Of a DNA stretch of 32,741 bases, positions 23,298-31,676 are shown piece by piece. The number at the start of each line of letters is the position of its first letter. The stretch's first letter is position 1. The stretch covers positions 1 to 32,741 of the forward strand of contig SFNC01000013.1 in the NCBI GenBank assembly GCA_004554255.1, in the 5' to 3' direction. The position numbers were made by a program, and so were the translations under genes. The DNA is from Bacteroidales bacterium (GTDB taxonomy: Bacteria > Bacteroidota > Bacteroidia > Bacteroidales > Muribaculaceae). The notes beneath the pieces are model-generated. The model saw only the letters and a program-made list of their open reading frames with translations. It was not told where the DNA came from and searched no databases.

Positions 23298-23305
23298 TAT
23301 ATTTG
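23298..23305 (+). promoter_or_regulatory. Bacteroidota -7 box for glnS
   Basis: TATATTTG matches TAnnTTTG, 23 nt before the ATG. A TTTG at 23282-23285 is too close (12 nt) to be a standard -33 element. Confidence 0.55.
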
Positions 23306-23328
23306 CACCCTAAAACCACTATTGTGCT

Positions 23329-25041
23329 ATGTCAGAAAATAAAGATATTCAAAAGCCGGAAGAGAGCAAAGCTCTGAGCTTTGTGGAACAGATGATAGTA
23401 GACGACCTCAAAGAGGGCAAAAATGGCGGACGCCTTCAGACACGTTTTCCACCGGAGCCTAACGGTTATCTGCACATCGGCCATGCTAAAGCTATCTGTA
23501 TGGACTTCGGCGCCGCTGAAAAGTTTGGCGGCAAATGCTTCCTTCGTTTCGACGACACAAACCCTATCAAGGAAGACACTGAATATGTCGATGCAATCCG
23601 TGAAGACATTCACTGGCTTGGCTTCGACTGGGGCGAGAACGAGCGCTACGCATCCGACTATTTCCCTCAGCTTTACGATCTGGCAGTGCGCCTGATTAAG
23701 GAAGGGAAGGCATACGTCGACGACCAGACCTCCGAGGAGATTGCCGCTCAGAAAGGCACTCCCACAGTTCCCGGCACCGAAAGTCCTTACCGCAACCGCT
23801 CGGTTGAGGAGAATCTCGACCTCTTCGAGCGTATGAACAAGGGTGAATTTGACGAGGGTGCCCGTGTGCTCCGCGCCAAAATAGATATGGCCTCCTCGAA
23901 TATGCACTTCCGCGACCCGATTATGTACCGCATAATCAAGACGCCGCACCACCGCACCGGCACTCAGTGGAAGGTATATCCCATGTATGACTTCGCACAT
24001 GGTCAGAGCGACTTCTTCGAGGGTGTTACCCACTCGATCTGCACACTTGAATTTGTGCCTCACCGTCCGCTCTACGACTACTTTGTAGACTTCCTCACCG
24101 ACGGCACCTACCGCCCCCGGCAGATTGAGTTCAACCGCCTCAACCTCACATACACAGTGATGAGCAAGCGCAAACTGCTCCAGCTTGTAAAAGAGGGTCT
24201 GGTGGCCGGATGGGATGACCCACGTATGCCCACTATCTCGGGTATGCGCCGCCGCGGCTTCACTTCAAAAGCTATCCGCAACTTCATCGACCGCATCGGC
24301 TACACCAAGATCGAGGAAGCACAAATTTCTGTATCGCTTCTCGAGCACGCCGTGCGCGAAGACCTCAACGCCATCGCCACCCGCGCAATGGCTGTGATGA
24401 ATCCGGTAAAGGTAGTTATCACCAACTATCCGGAAGGAAAGACCGAAATCGTGGAAATGGAAAACAATCCCGAGAATCCCGAAGCCGGCACACACCAGAT
24501 GCCCTTTACACGCGAGCTTTACATCGAGCGCGACGACTTTATGGAGAATCCTCCCAAGAAATTCTTCCGTCTTGCTCCCGGCGGCGAAGTGCGCCTGAAA
24601 GGTGCCTATATCATCAAGTGTGAGGATATGGTGAAAGATGCCGAAGGCAACATCACCGAAATCCGATGCACCTACGACCCCGAAAGTCGCAGCGGCATGC
24701 CGGGCGCCAACCGCAAGGTGAAGGGCACTCTTCACTGGGTATCCGCCTCCACAGCTGTCGACGCCACAGCGCGCATCTACGACCGTCTGTTCTCCGTGGA
24801 GAATCCCTCGGCCGAAGAAGGCGATTTCCGCGACCTTCTCAATCCCGACTCGCTCAAAGTGGTGGAAGGCATCAAGGTTGAGCCGTTCATTGCTGAGAAT
24901 GCCCGGACAGGGGAGAAATTCCAGTTCCAGCGCATCGGCTACTTCACGCCCGACTACGACTCCACTCCCGACCATCTGATATTCAACCGCACCATCGCCC
25001 TGAAAGACAGCTGGGAGAAGGCTCAGAAACAGAATGTATAA
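23329..25041 (+). CDS. glnS: Glutamine--tRNA ligase
   Basis: Charges tRNA-Gln with glutamine. The 570 residues start with RFPPEPNGYLHIGHAKA (class I HIGH at residues 49-52), then CFLRFDDTNPIKEDTEY, and have VMSKRK (KMSKS-type loop) at about 276-281. The C-terminal part is the two-barrel anticodon domain of GlnRS (RLAPGGEVRLKGAY, TLHWVSASTAVDA, FQFQRIGYFTPDYDS). Length is normal for a bacterial GlnRS. It overlaps the next gene by 8 nt, so the TPR protein is likely cotranscribed and translationally coupled. Confidence 0.98.
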   Translation: MSENKDIQKPEESKALSFVEQMIVDDLKEGKNGGRLQTRFPPEPNGYLHIGHAKAICMDFGAAEKFGGKCFLRFDDTNPIKEDTEYVDAIREDIHWLGFDWGENERYASDYFPQLYDLAVRLIKEGKAYVDDQTSEEIAAQKGTPTVPGTESPYRNRSVEENLDLFERMNKGEFDEGARVLRAKIDMASSNMHFRDPIMYRIIKTPHHRTGTQWKVYPMYDFAHGQSDFFEGVTHSICTLEFVPHRPLYDYFVDFLTDGTYRPRQIEFNRLNLTYTVMSKRKLLQLVKEGLVAGWDDPRMPTISGMRRRGFTSKAIRNFIDRIGYTKIEEAQISVSLLEHAVREDLNAIATRAMAVMNPVKVVITNYPEGKTEIVEMENNPENPEAGTHQMPFTRELYIERDDFMENPPKKFFRLAPGGEVRLKGAYIIKCEDMVKDAEGNITEIRCTYDPESRSGMPGANRKVKGTLHWVSASTAVDATARIYDRLFSVENPSAEEGDFRDLLNPDSLKVVEGIKVEPFIAENARTGEKFQFQRIGYFTPDYDSTPDHLIFNRTIALKDSWEKAQKQNV

Positions 25042-26500
25042 CGAATCTGAAAACAACGACGAGGAATACATGCGTCAGCTTTATGAGCGCTTCCGTGCGG
25101 AGGTAACCGCAGGGGGCGCTATAAGCTATTATGAGACCGACGAGCTGCTCGACATCTACGACTACGCACAGGATGAGGGCGATGCTATGGTGCAGATGTT
25201 TGTCTTTCTCACTGCATCGAGGCTTCACCCCGACAACCGGGAGTTTGACGAGCGTCTGGCTTTTTTCCTCTCCTATGTATCGCAGGATTCCGCCGGCGAG
25301 ATGATTCAGCGCGGCGGCCGCACCGATTCCGCTCTGTGGGATGTACTCCGTATGGGAGTGGAATGTTTTCCGGGTGGAAATCCGGCACCATACATCGATA
25401 CTCTGCTTGAGAAATACGAACGGCTCGACAGCGAAACACTCTTCAAGCTGATAGACTTGCTGCGCGACCTCGACCGCACCGACCTGCTGGTTCACTATCT
25501 GCCGGCGCTAACAAAACACGCCGAAGATAAGCGCGGCTTCTCCTTTGAAGTAGCCGAAACCATTAAGGACAATCCGCTTTATATGCCCCAGGCACGCAAG
25601 ATTGCGGAGCAACTTACCGCAGCTTCGCCATTCGACATCGAGGCGTGGCTGCTGCTGGCGCGTATAGAATTCGGGCTGGAGCACCCGGAGGAAGCACTTG
25701 CCGCTGTAGACTATGCCCTCGCCATCGACCCGAGCCACTTCAATGCCCGCATCGTGAAAGGTGTGGTGCTCGTGGCATTACCTGGGCGCCGACAGGAGGC
25801 CATTACCATGCTGAAAGGTATTCTCGAAGAAGACCCGGGCAATTCATTCGCGCTCGAAGGGCTTGCCGAGGCATACGTCAGAGAGTCTATGCGGCAGGAA
25901 GCATGCCAGGTGTACTGGATGATTCACACTTCAGGGATGACCATGGCCAACGGAGAGAATCCCATTATGGCCATCGTGGAGCTTCGTCCCGACGATCTGA
26001 AGCAATATCTCGAGAAATACTATTCCGAATCGGAGCAGACCGAAGAATCGTGGCATAATCTTGCTCTGCCTCTTATCGAAAAAGGGAAGACTGAGGAAGC
26101 CGCACTGTTTCTCGATTTCTTCCAGCGCAAACAGGGATTCAGAAGTTATGTCTCAACATATCTTCAGGTGCTCTATGGCGCAGGTATGCTGGAGCGTTTT
26201 GCCCAGGTATTTGAAACGATTGTGGCCGAAAAAGCCGCGAATAAGGATACAGACATCTATATCGGGCTAATCGACTATCTGCTTTTAGCCGCCACATACC
26301 TTCGGTTGGGTCACAAAAAAGAAGCGGCAGAAGTGGCCGTAGCCATCATCGGTCGCAAAGACACTTACAGCACCATTGAGGAATCACTGCGCTGGAAGGG
26401 TATAATCCTCACAGCCCGATTTATCCAAACTCTTGCCACATCGCCCGATGCACCAGCCGACCTTGCCGATTTCGACCCTATCATCGCCGACATACGTTGA
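25034..26500 (+). CDS. TPR-repeat protein of unknown function
   Basis: 488 residues, mostly helical, without signal peptide or membrane segment. Helix-pair repeats are visible at about residues 195-310, for example ARIEFGLEHPEEALAAVDYA, LAIDPSHFNARIVKGVVLVA and LEEDPGNSFALEGLAEAYVR, which fit the TPR consensus (W/A-x2-L/G...A...P). The N-terminus is acidic (MYNESENNDEEYM), and residues 1-190 are helical but not clearly repeats. TPR proteins mediate protein contacts. Its tie to glnS by an 8-nt overlap suggests coupled expression but gives no function. Confidence 0.85.
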   Translation: MYNESENNDEEYMRQLYERFRAEVTAGGAISYYETDELLDIYDYAQDEGDAMVQMFVFLTASRLHPDNREFDERLAFFLSYVSQDSAGEMIQRGGRTDSALWDVLRMGVECFPGGNPAPYIDTLLEKYERLDSETLFKLIDLLRDLDRTDLLVHYLPALTKHAEDKRGFSFEVAETIKDNPLYMPQARKIAEQLTAASPFDIEAWLLLARIEFGLEHPEEALAAVDYALAIDPSHFNARIVKGVVLVALPGRRQEAITMLKGILEEDPGNSFALEGLAEAYVRESMRQEACQVYWMIHTSGMTMANGENPIMAIVELRPDDLKQYLEKYYSESEQTEESWHNLALPLIEKGKTEEAALFLDFFQRKQGFRSYVSTYLQVLYGAGMLERFAQVFETIVAEKAANKDTDIYIGLIDYLLLAATYLRLGHKKEAAEVAVAIIGRKDTYSTIEESLRWKGIILTARFIQTLATSPDAPADLADFDPIIADIR

Positions 26501-26587
26501 TTCCCGTCGGAGCTGATTTCCGTCTAAATCAAAGGGGAATTTTCTGCCGACCGCCTTCATCCGCCCACACATTCCTCAAACGAGGCT

Positions 26588-26625
26588 AACCGTTAAAAGA
26601 ACGGTTGCAAGCGTTAAAAGAACGG
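26588..26625 (-). terminator. Hairpin made by a duplicated gene end, after the MBL-fold gene
   Basis: AACCGTT (26588-26594) and AACGGTT (26600-26606) form a 7-bp stem with an AAAAG loop. The 14-mer CGTTAAAAGAACGG (26591-26604) recurs at 26612-26625, where it holds the stop of the hydrolase gene. The 21-bp spacing keeps the copy in frame. Confidence 0.6.
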
Positions 26626-27255
26626 ATTTGAGCGCATTTCATCGGCAAGCGTTGTGGAAGGTCCGTGCCCCGGATAAACCTTGGTAGCAAGTGGAAGCGT
26701 AAGGAGTTTTTTATGGATTCCTGCTATGAGTTGCGCATAGCTGCCACCAGGGAGATCGGTGCGCCCGATGCTTCCTCTGAAAAGCACGTCGCCCGAAAAC
26801 ATAATTCCGGCACCCGGTATGTAATAAACCAACGAACCGGGAGAATGTCCAGGCACGTGAAGCGCCTCTACTTTATATTCTCCCAGGGTAAGCACCTCAC
26901 CCTCATCAATGAAGCGGTCCATCTCAAGTGGTCCGGGATTTGCCGGCATATGAAACATCGTGGCCTGCTCACGGCGCTGACGGCCAAGCGGCGCATCGGC
27001 TTTATTGCCAAGCATTGGCACTCCATACTTCCGGCTGATATGCTCCGCACCGAGGGTGTGGTCGATATGAAGGTGTGTGAACAGCACAGCCTTAAGGTGC
27101 AATGTATGTTGGGCGATGAAGTTGTCGACATAGCTACATTCTGCCTCAGTGGCCATTCCCGGGTCGATAATTGCTGCCTCAAGGGTGGCATCGTCCCATA
27201 CTATATATGTTTCTTCTCCAAAGAGGTTTACCTCAAACGACTGCTGTTTTATCAT
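26614..27255 (-). CDS. Metallo-beta-lactamase-fold hydrolase (glyoxalase II-like)
   Basis: 213 residues with the complete metal-binding set of the family: FTHLHIDHTLGA (THxHxDH), HVPGHSPGS, IMFSGDVLFRGSIGRTDLPG and KVYPGHGPST. Such small enzymes hydrolyse thioesters or related substrates in the cytoplasm. The GRTDLPGG block is typical of the YcbL/glyoxalase II-like group, but the substrate is not determinable. No signal peptide. It begins 9 nt after the rsmG stop and should share its transcript. The C-terminus is MRSNPFF, and the trailing DNA repeats NPFF-stop in frame. Confidence 0.92.
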   Translation of the reverse strand: MIKQQSFEVNLFGEETYIVWDDATLEAAIIDPGMATEAECSYVDNFIAQHTLHLKAVLFTHLHIDHTLGAEHISRKYGVPMLGNKADAPLGRQRREQATMFHMPANPGPLEMDRFIDEGEVLTLGEYKVEALHVPGHSPGSLVYYIPGAGIMFSGDVLFRGSIGRTDLPGGSYAQLIAGIHKKLLTLPLATKVYPGHGPSTTLADEMRSNPFF

Positions 27256-27264
27256 ATAAGCGCT

Positions 27265-27933
27265 TTACAATGGTTTGTAAATCAGTTTTTTCGTAGCAAA
27301 GAACGGCTCGCTGAAGTAATCCGACAGTGGTACCTCAACTGTGCTTCCGGTAGTGGCTTCTACTTCATCGGCCAAATCTCCACCCTTTAAACATATTAAC
27401 CCGTTGTGAAGTTTATTCCGGCAAACCCGCGACACATTTTTCCGTGCCAGTGGCACCAGCGCATCAAGGCGCATAACGGCACGGCTTACTACATAATCAA
27501 ACTTATCATGGCACTCGCCGGCATCGCCGTGCTGGAATGTCACATTATCGAGGCCGATTGCTGAGGCAATCTCAGTGGCCACTCTGATTTTCTTGCCCAC
27601 GCGGTCGATTAAATGGAATCTGCAATCGGGCCAGAGAATGGCCAGAGGTATGCCAGGGAAACCACCTCCGCAGCCGAAATCGAGGATACTGCTGCCGGTG
27701 GAAGGGGTTACGAACTTGCCTATGGCCAGCGAGTGAAGGATATGATGTAGATAAAGATTACTTATATCCTTGCGCGACACCACATTGATTCGGGCATTCC
27801 ACTCAGTGTAAAGCGGTCCGAGTTGACGCATCCGCTCAAGCTGCAGTGCGGTAAGTCCGGGAAAATATTTTTCGATAAGCGCCATACCGTCCTCAACACA
27901 GGCGCCGGCAGGGGAGTGGTCTGTTGAATCCAT
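27265..27933 (-). CDS. rsmG: 16S rRNA (guanine(527)-N(7))-methyltransferase RsmG
   Basis: Methylates G527 of 16S rRNA using S-adenosylmethionine. The 222 residues have the N-terminal helical lead (YTEWNARINVVSRKDISNLY), the SAM-binding loop ILDFGCGGGFPGIPLAI, HLIDRVGKKIRVATEIA, and FDYVVSRAVMRLDAL with the conserved VSRA segment. Length is typical of RsmG (GidB). The start is the ATG at 27933, 70 nt from a strong promoter. It precedes the MBL-fold hydrolase by 9 nt in one operon and is divergent from lpxD. Confidence 0.96.
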   Translation of the reverse strand: MDSTDHSPAGACVEDGMALIEKYFPGLTALQLERMRQLGPLYTEWNARINVVSRKDISNLYLHHILHSLAIGKFVTPSTGSSILDFGCGGGFPGIPLAILWPDCRFHLIDRVGKKIRVATEIASAIGLDNVTFQHGDAGECHDKFDYVVSRAVMRLDALVPLARKNVSRVCRNKLHNGLICLKGGDLADEVEATTGSTVEVPLSDYFSEPFFATKKLIYKPL

Positions 27934-28002
27934 ACCTCACTATTAATCTAAACGTGCTACGTAAAGTAATGCCGCAAACATCTATTTGCAAGATTACCAT
28001 TG

Positions 28003-28034
28003 CAAAGTTAAAAATAAATGCGCTTTCAGCCAAA
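28003..28034 (-). promoter_or_regulatory. Bacteroidota promoter for rsmG
   Basis: On the minus strand, TTTG (28034 down to 28031) and TAACTTTG (28010 down to 28003) are separated by exactly 20 nt. This is a consensus promoter, 70 nt before the rsmG ATG. Confidence 0.8.
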
Positions 28035-28078
28035 CGGCATCCTGCAAATTGACAAAACGGCAAATCGTGGCGGCGATT

Positions 28079-28110
28079 TTTGCATATGTCGAAAAAAATT
28101 CGCACCTTTG
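28079..28110 (+). promoter_or_regulatory. Likely Bacteroidota promoter for the lpx operon
   Basis: TTTG at 28079-28082 and CACCTTTG at 28103-28110 are separated by 20 nt. The -7 element keeps TTTG but has CA for TA. It is back-to-back with the rsmG promoter, 45 nt away. Confidence 0.55.
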
Positions 28111-28122
28111 CAGTTTGTAAGC

Positions 28123-28162
28123 GTATAGCTATGACGGCTATACATAAATCCGGTATTACCGG
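28123..28162 (+). promoter_or_regulatory. Two hairpins in the lpxD leader
   Basis: GTATAGC (28123-28129) pairs with GCTATAC (28137-28143) across 7 nt. CCGGT (28150-28154) pairs with ACCGG (28158-28162) across ATT. Both are perfect and lie in the untranslated leader between the promoter and the ATG. No terminator U-tract follows. Confidence 0.5.
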
Positions 28163-28203
28163 GCATTATTCCTTAGTGTCGAAAAGACTCCTAACCAAGT
28201 AAA

Positions 28204-29223
28204 ATGCAATTTACCGCCAATCAAATAGCCGCCATGACAGGCGGAAAGGTGGAAGGCGACGGCAATGTGGCCGTTTCTACCTTCGCCAAAATCGAAGAAG
28301 GTCATCAAGGTGCTATATCATTTCTTGCAAATCCCAAATATGAGCACTGGATTTACACCACCGATTCCAGCATCGTGCTGGTAAAGGATGACCTGAAACT
28401 CACACAACCCGTAAAAGCCACTCTCATCCGTGTAGCCGACCCCTATGCCACTATGGCACGTCTGCTCGACCTCGCAGCTGAGGCACTTGAGCCTAAATAT
28501 GAAGGCGTGGAGCAGCCCTGCTTCATTGCACAAGGCGTAGAAGTGCCGGCCGATGCTTATATCGGTGCATTCGCATACATCGGCCGCGGCGCCAAGCTGG
28601 GCAAGGGAGTGAAGATTTTCCCGCAGGCATATATCGGCGACAACGTTGAAATCGGCGACAATGCCGTGATTAAGCCCGGCGTCAAGATTTATCATAACTG
28701 CAAGGTAGGGAAGAGGTGTATCCTCCACGCCGGCTGCGTAATCGGCGCCGACGGCTTCGGATTCGCCCCTACCGAGAATGGATATAAAAAGATTCCCCAA
28801 CTTGGCAATGTGGTGATTGAAGACGACGTGGAAATCGGTGCCAACACCACTATCGACCGCGCTATGATGGGAAGCACCGTGATTGGTCACGGCACCAAGC
28901 TCGACAATCTTATCCAGGTAGCTCACAACTGCCGCATCGGCACCGACACGGTGATGGCCGCGCAGGTGGGCATTGCCGGAAGCACCAAAGTGGGCAGCCG
29001 GTGTATGTTCGGCGGCCAGGTGGGTCTGGCCGGCCACATCACCGTGGGCGACAATGTGCAGCTCGGTGCCCAGTCGGGCATAGAGGCATCCGTGCCCGAT
29101 GGCGCAAGGCTGCTTGGCTCGCCCGCAATACCGCTGCGCGACGCTGCCCGAATGATTGTTTACCAGAAGCGGCTCGGCGACCTGTTTGACCGCGTAAAGA
29201 AGCTCGAGCAGAATCAGAAATAA
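28204..29223 (+). CDS. lpxD: UDP-3-O-(acyl)glucosamine N-acyltransferase
   Basis: Third step of lipid A synthesis: transfers a hydroxyacyl chain from acyl-ACP to the 2-amino group of the UDP-sugar. The 339 residues comprise an N-terminal uridine-binding domain (about 1-100; GAISFLANPKYEHWIY) and a left-handed beta-helix of hexapeptide repeats, such as IGRGAKLGKGVKIFPQAYIG and ILHAGCVIGADGFGF. LIQVAHNCRIG holds the catalytic histidine at about 240. A C-terminal helix (DLFDRVKKLEQNQK) closes the trimer. It is the first gene of the lpxD-lpxC/fabZ-lpxA set, with 77 nt to the next gene. Confidence 0.97.
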   Translation: MQFTANQIAAMTGGKVEGDGNVAVSTFAKIEEGHQGAISFLANPKYEHWIYTTDSSIVLVKDDLKLTQPVKATLIRVADPYATMARLLDLAAEALEPKYEGVEQPCFIAQGVEVPADAYIGAFAYIGRGAKLGKGVKIFPQAYIGDNVEIGDNAVIKPGVKIYHNCKVGKRCILHAGCVIGADGFGFAPTENGYKKIPQLGNVVIEDDVEIGANTTIDRAMMGSTVIGHGTKLDNLIQVAHNCRIGTDTVMAAQVGIAGSTKVGSRCMFGGQVGLAGHITVGDNVQLGAQSGIEASVPDGARLLGSPAIPLRDAARMIVYQKRLGDLFDRVKKLEQNQK

Positions 29224-29300
29224 GCCGCCTATCATCGCCCCGCTCGCAGAAATGCCCGCACAACAGCGCAATTTTGCGTACAAATGAAATCAATCATATA

Positions 29301-30683
29301 ATGAAACAGCTTACTCTCAACGGTGAGTTTACCGTAAAAGGAAAAGGCCTGCACACCGGCCTGGAAATCGAAGCCACATTTCTTCCCGCCGGTGAAAACC
29401 ACGGCTACAAAATTCAGCGAACCGACCTCGAAGGGGAGCCTGTAATCGACGCCCTGGCCGAAAACGTTACCGACACGGCCCGTGGCACCGTGCTTGCCCG
29501 TGGCGACGTGAAAGTCTCCACAGTGGAGCACGCTCTGGCAGCCCTCTATGCCGCAGGCGTAGACAACTGTCTGATTCGTGTCAATGGTCCCGAAATCCCC
29601 ATCCTCGATGGCAGCGCCAGAGTGTTCAGCCAGGAAATCGACCGCGTTGGCCTGCAGGAACAGACTGCCGACAAGAACTATTATGTGGTAAAGCGCAAAA
29701 TCGAGGTCCGCGACCCCGAGACCGGCGCTCACCTCACCGTGCTCCCCGACAGCGACTTCTCGGTGGATGTGATGATTTCATACGACTCCCCCGTGCTCGC
29801 CAACCAGTTTGCCCGCCTGGAAAATATGGCCGACTTCGAGCAGGAAATCAGCGGCAGCCGCACATTTGTGTTCGTCCGCGAGATTGAGCCGCTCCTCAAT
29901 GCCAACCTCATCAAGGGTGGCGACCTCGACAACGCCATCGTGATTTACGACCGGAAAATGGAGCAGTCGACTCTCGACCACATTTCCGACCTTATGGGCA
30001 TTGAGCACAAGAAGGTTGATCAGCTTGGCTACATCAACAACCGCCCGCTGGAATTTGAAAACGAACCGGCGCGCCACAAACTGCTCGACGTGCTTGGGGA
30101 TACTTCGCTTATTGGCCGTCCGCTGAAGGGTCGCATCATCGCTTGCCGTCCCGGTCACAAGATCAACACTACTTTTGCAAAGCAGATCCGCAAGGAGATT
30201 CAGCGTCAGGAACTGCAGGCTCCGTCCTACAATCCCTCCCACGCACCTGTGATGGACATCAATACCATCCGTGAGCATCTTCCCCACAGATACCCGATGC
30301 TGCTGGTCGACAAAATCATCGATCGCGGCGAAACCTTCATCGTAGGCATCAAGAATGTCACCGCCAACGAGCCGTTCTTCCAGGGTCACTTCCCCCAGGA
30401 ACCGGTTATGCCCGGAGTCCTGATGGTCGAGGCTATGGCTCAGACCGGCGGTCTGCTCGTGCTTGGCACAGTGGAGGATCCTGAGAAATACTCTACCTAC
30501 TTTATGAAAATCGACAATGTGAAATTCCGCCAGAAAGTGGTGCCGGGCGATACACTTATCTTCCACGTATCGTTTATGAGCCCGCTGCGCCGCGGATGCG
30601 CCCTGATGAAGGGTGTGGCCTTTGTCGGCGACAAAGTAGTTTGCGAGTGTGAGTTTATGGCTCAGGTAGTAAAAAATAAGTAA
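29301..30683 (+). CDS. lpxC-fabZ: Bifunctional LpxC (deacetylase) / FabZ (hydroxyacyl-ACP dehydratase) fusion
   Basis: Residues about 1-300 are LpxC, the zinc deacetylase that commits UDP-sugar to lipid A: FTVKGKGLHTG, STVEHALAALYAAGVDN, PILDGSA, and ARHKLLDVLGD with the metal-binding His and Asp. Residues about 318-460 are FabZ: LPHRYPMLLVDKI, FFQGHFPQEPVMPGVLMVEA and a hot-dog core. FabZ dehydrates 3-hydroxyacyl-ACP for fatty acid synthesis and draws on the same pool as LpxA and LpxD. This fusion is characteristic of Bacteroidota. I start at the ATG at 29301 (MKQLTLNGEF); an in-frame TTG at 29274 is less likely. Confidence 0.97.
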   Translation: MKQLTLNGEFTVKGKGLHTGLEIEATFLPAGENHGYKIQRTDLEGEPVIDALAENVTDTARGTVLARGDVKVSTVEHALAALYAAGVDNCLIRVNGPEIPILDGSARVFSQEIDRVGLQEQTADKNYYVVKRKIEVRDPETGAHLTVLPDSDFSVDVMISYDSPVLANQFARLENMADFEQEISGSRTFVFVREIEPLLNANLIKGGDLDNAIVIYDRKMEQSTLDHISDLMGIEHKKVDQLGYINNRPLEFENEPARHKLLDVLGDTSLIGRPLKGRIIACRPGHKINTTFAKQIRKEIQRQELQAPSYNPSHAPVMDINTIREHLPHRYPMLLVDKIIDRGETFIVGIKNVTANEPFFQGHFPQEPVMPGVLMVEAMAQTGGLLVLGTVEDPEKYSTYFMKIDNVKFRQKVVPGDTLIFHVSFMSPLRRGCALMKGVAFVGDKVVCECEFMAQVVKNK

Positions 30684-30715
30684 ATAACATCATTTGAAAT
30701 AAACAGTCATCCAGC

Positions 30716-31492
30716 ATGAAACAGCCATTTGCCTATATTCACCCCGCCGCCAAAATTCACCCCAGTGTGGTTATCGAACCGTTTGTCACGATCGACCAGA
30801 ATGTGGAAATCGGCGAGGGCACACATATCGGTAGCAACGTCACCATTATGGAGGGCGCCCGCATCGGCAAGCACTGCAACATTTTCCCCGGCGCTGTAAT
30901 CTCCGGCATTCCTCAGGATCTTAAATTTAAGGGCGAGGACACCACAGCGATTATCGGCGACAACACCACAATTCGCGAATGTGTGACCGTGAACCGCGGC
31001 ACAGCCGCAAAGGGCAAGACTGTGGTTGGCAACAACTGTCTGATTATGGCCTACTCGCATGTGGCTCACGACTGCCTTCTCGGCAACAATGTAATCATCT
31101 CCAACGCTTCGCAGCTTGCAGGCGAAGTGCAGGTTGATGATTTCGCCGTGATCGGCGGTGGTACCCTCATCCATCAGTTCACCCATCTGGGCAAACATGT
31201 GATGATTCAGGGCGGCTCTCGCATCAACAAGGATATTCCGCCCTATGTAAAGGCCGGCCGAGATCCTATCGCTTACACCGGCATTAACTCTATTGGTTTG
31301 CGCCGCCGTAATTTCACCAACGACCAGATTCGTGAAATTCAGGAAATCTACCGCTATCTTTATCTGTCGCGTCTGAACGTTACCGATGCCGTAGACCGCA
31401 TTGAGGCTGAGCTTCCCGCTACTCCCGAACGTGATGAAATCATCGAATTTATCCGCAATTCTAAGCGCGGTATCGTCCGTGGTTACGTATAA
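30716..31492 (+). CDS. lpxA: Acyl-ACP--UDP-N-acetylglucosamine O-acyltransferase
   Basis: First step of lipid A synthesis. The 258 residues are mostly hexapeptide repeats (IHPAAKIHPSVVIEP, IGEGTHIGSNVTIMEGARIG), with GGGTLIHQFTHLGKHVMIQG containing the catalytic HQF histidine at about residue 155. A C-terminal helical domain follows (NFTNDQIREIQEIYRYLYL). The length is as expected. It follows lpxC-fabZ by 32 nt and ends the operon before a strong hairpin. The order lpxD, lpxC-fabZ, lpxA is usual in this phylum. Confidence 0.97.
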   Translation: MKQPFAYIHPAAKIHPSVVIEPFVTIDQNVEIGEGTHIGSNVTIMEGARIGKHCNIFPGAVISGIPQDLKFKGEDTTAIIGDNTTIRECVTVNRGTAAKGKTVVGNNCLIMAYSHVAHDCLLGNNVIISNASQLAGEVQVDDFAVIGGGTLIHQFTHLGKHVMIQGGSRINKDIPPYVKAGRDPIAYTGINSIGLRRRNFTNDQIREIQEIYRYLYLSRLNVTDAVDRIEAELPATPERDEIIEFIRNSKRGIVRGYV

Positions 31493-31551
31493 TTGAAGGT
31501 GCACAGTCCTTGAAGAGCATTGTCCTTGAAAGGCACACTTTGAAAATAAAC

Positions 31552-31605
31552 CGGAGGATGCTCCAGAGCGATTAAACTCACTGGATGCATCCTCCGCTTA
31601 TTTTA
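31552..31605 (+). terminator. Terminator of the lpx operon
   Basis: CGGAGGATGC (31552-31561) pairs with GCATCCTCCG (31587-31596), extended by TCCAG (31562-31566) with CTGGA (31581-31585) past a one-base bulge. It is followed by CTTATTTTAT. Confidence 0.75.
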
Positions 31606-31676
31606 TACTATTTATCGGAGATTATAAGTCGGGAATATATATTAGAGATGATCAGCCAGTTATTGATAGGGGATTA

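Noticed and set aside
28318..29283. A 321-codon minus-strand frame over lpxD
   Set aside because: Antisense to LpxD, whose repeats and catalytic residues are intact.
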